The notes below the pieces were generated by a model that ran no database searches, was not told where the DNA came from, and saw only the letters and a list, made by a program, of their open reading frames with translations. Shown piece after piece: positions 63,999 to 64,000 of a stretch of DNA of 64,000 nucleotides; positions within the stretch are counted from its first letter, which is position 1; each line of letters begins with the position of its first letter. Made by a program: the position numbers and the translations under genes. Source of the stretch: Oscillospiraceae bacterium (GTDB taxonomy: Bacteria; Bacillota; Clostridia; Oscillospirales; Oscillospiraceae); NCBI GenBank assembly GCA_902775355.1, contig CACYLY010000019.1, positions 1 through 64,000 of the forward strand, given 5' to 3'.

Positions 63999-64000
63999 AG

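Overview
The window is GC-rich (roughly 60-65 percent by eye in the core genes) and looks like a chromosome segment of a spore-forming, anaerobic gut Clostridia, most likely an Oscillospirales/Oscillospiraceae-type bacterium. The reasons are a SpoIIID sporulation regulator, a THF riboswitch ahead of a folate ECF transporter, a flavodiiron-rubredoxin oxygen-scavenging protein, strong AGGAGG-type ribosome binding sites, secreted lipoproteins on Pro-Thr-Glu stalks, and intergenic repeats of a kind common in gut Clostridia. This placement is inference; no rRNA is present.

Layout. 0.2-2.8 kb: leftward phospholipid operon (flippase-like protein, phosphatidylserine synthase, phosphatidylserine decarboxylase). 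2.9-7.1 kb: alpha/beta hydrolase, SLC13-like permease, acylphosphatase, and a PadR/DUF2812 operon with a repeated operator over its promoter. 7.2-9.5 kb: membrane-anchored polysaccharide deacetylase translationally coupled to an FRG-domain protein. 9.5-14.1 kb: leftward group of a TrmB-GNAT fusion, exonuclease III, tRNA-dihydrouridine synthase, an ECF sigma factor and its anti-sigma factor. 14.37 kb: tRNA-Pro(TGG), followed by an accessory region to about 29 kb. That region holds a Fic protein, an ATPase, a MerR regulator, two toxin-antitoxin modules, hydrolases and small regulators. Five copies of a GC hairpin repeat and two TA-flanked palindromic elements lie between these cassettes, and a TraX-like gene there is frameshifted.

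29-37 kb: lipoproteins, a divergent macro-domain protein coupled to purine nucleoside phosphorylase, a phosphoesterase, a phosphodiester-glycosidase lipoprotein and spoIIID. 37.4-40.4 kb: a 1010-residue protein with a TIR domain, a second TIR-like N-terminal region and a repeat-rich body; it is the best candidate here for an undescribed defence or signalling protein. 40.5-48.3 kb: a glycosyltransferase, a duplicated beta-helix lipoprotein, a four-part flavodiiron fusion and small membrane proteins. 48.6-54.3 kb: feoAB, a VOC protein, the folate one-carbon cluster (fchA, riboswitch, folT, 5-formyl-THF cyclo-ligase) and an XTP/dITP pyrophosphatase.

54.33 kb: tRNA-Gln(CTG), whose last 29 bases are repeated 131 bases downstream. 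An AT-richer cassette region follows, with two related GNAT genes, unknown proteins separated by copies of one terminator module, a serine hydrolase behind a leader-peptide/terminator attenuator, and an AbrB-amidohydrolase pair. The window ends with a strong promoter driving a structured RNA of about 210 nt that stops at a terminator upstream of a radical SAM gene, and with an XRE regulator.

All assignments come from reading the sequence and recalling family motifs; no database search was run.
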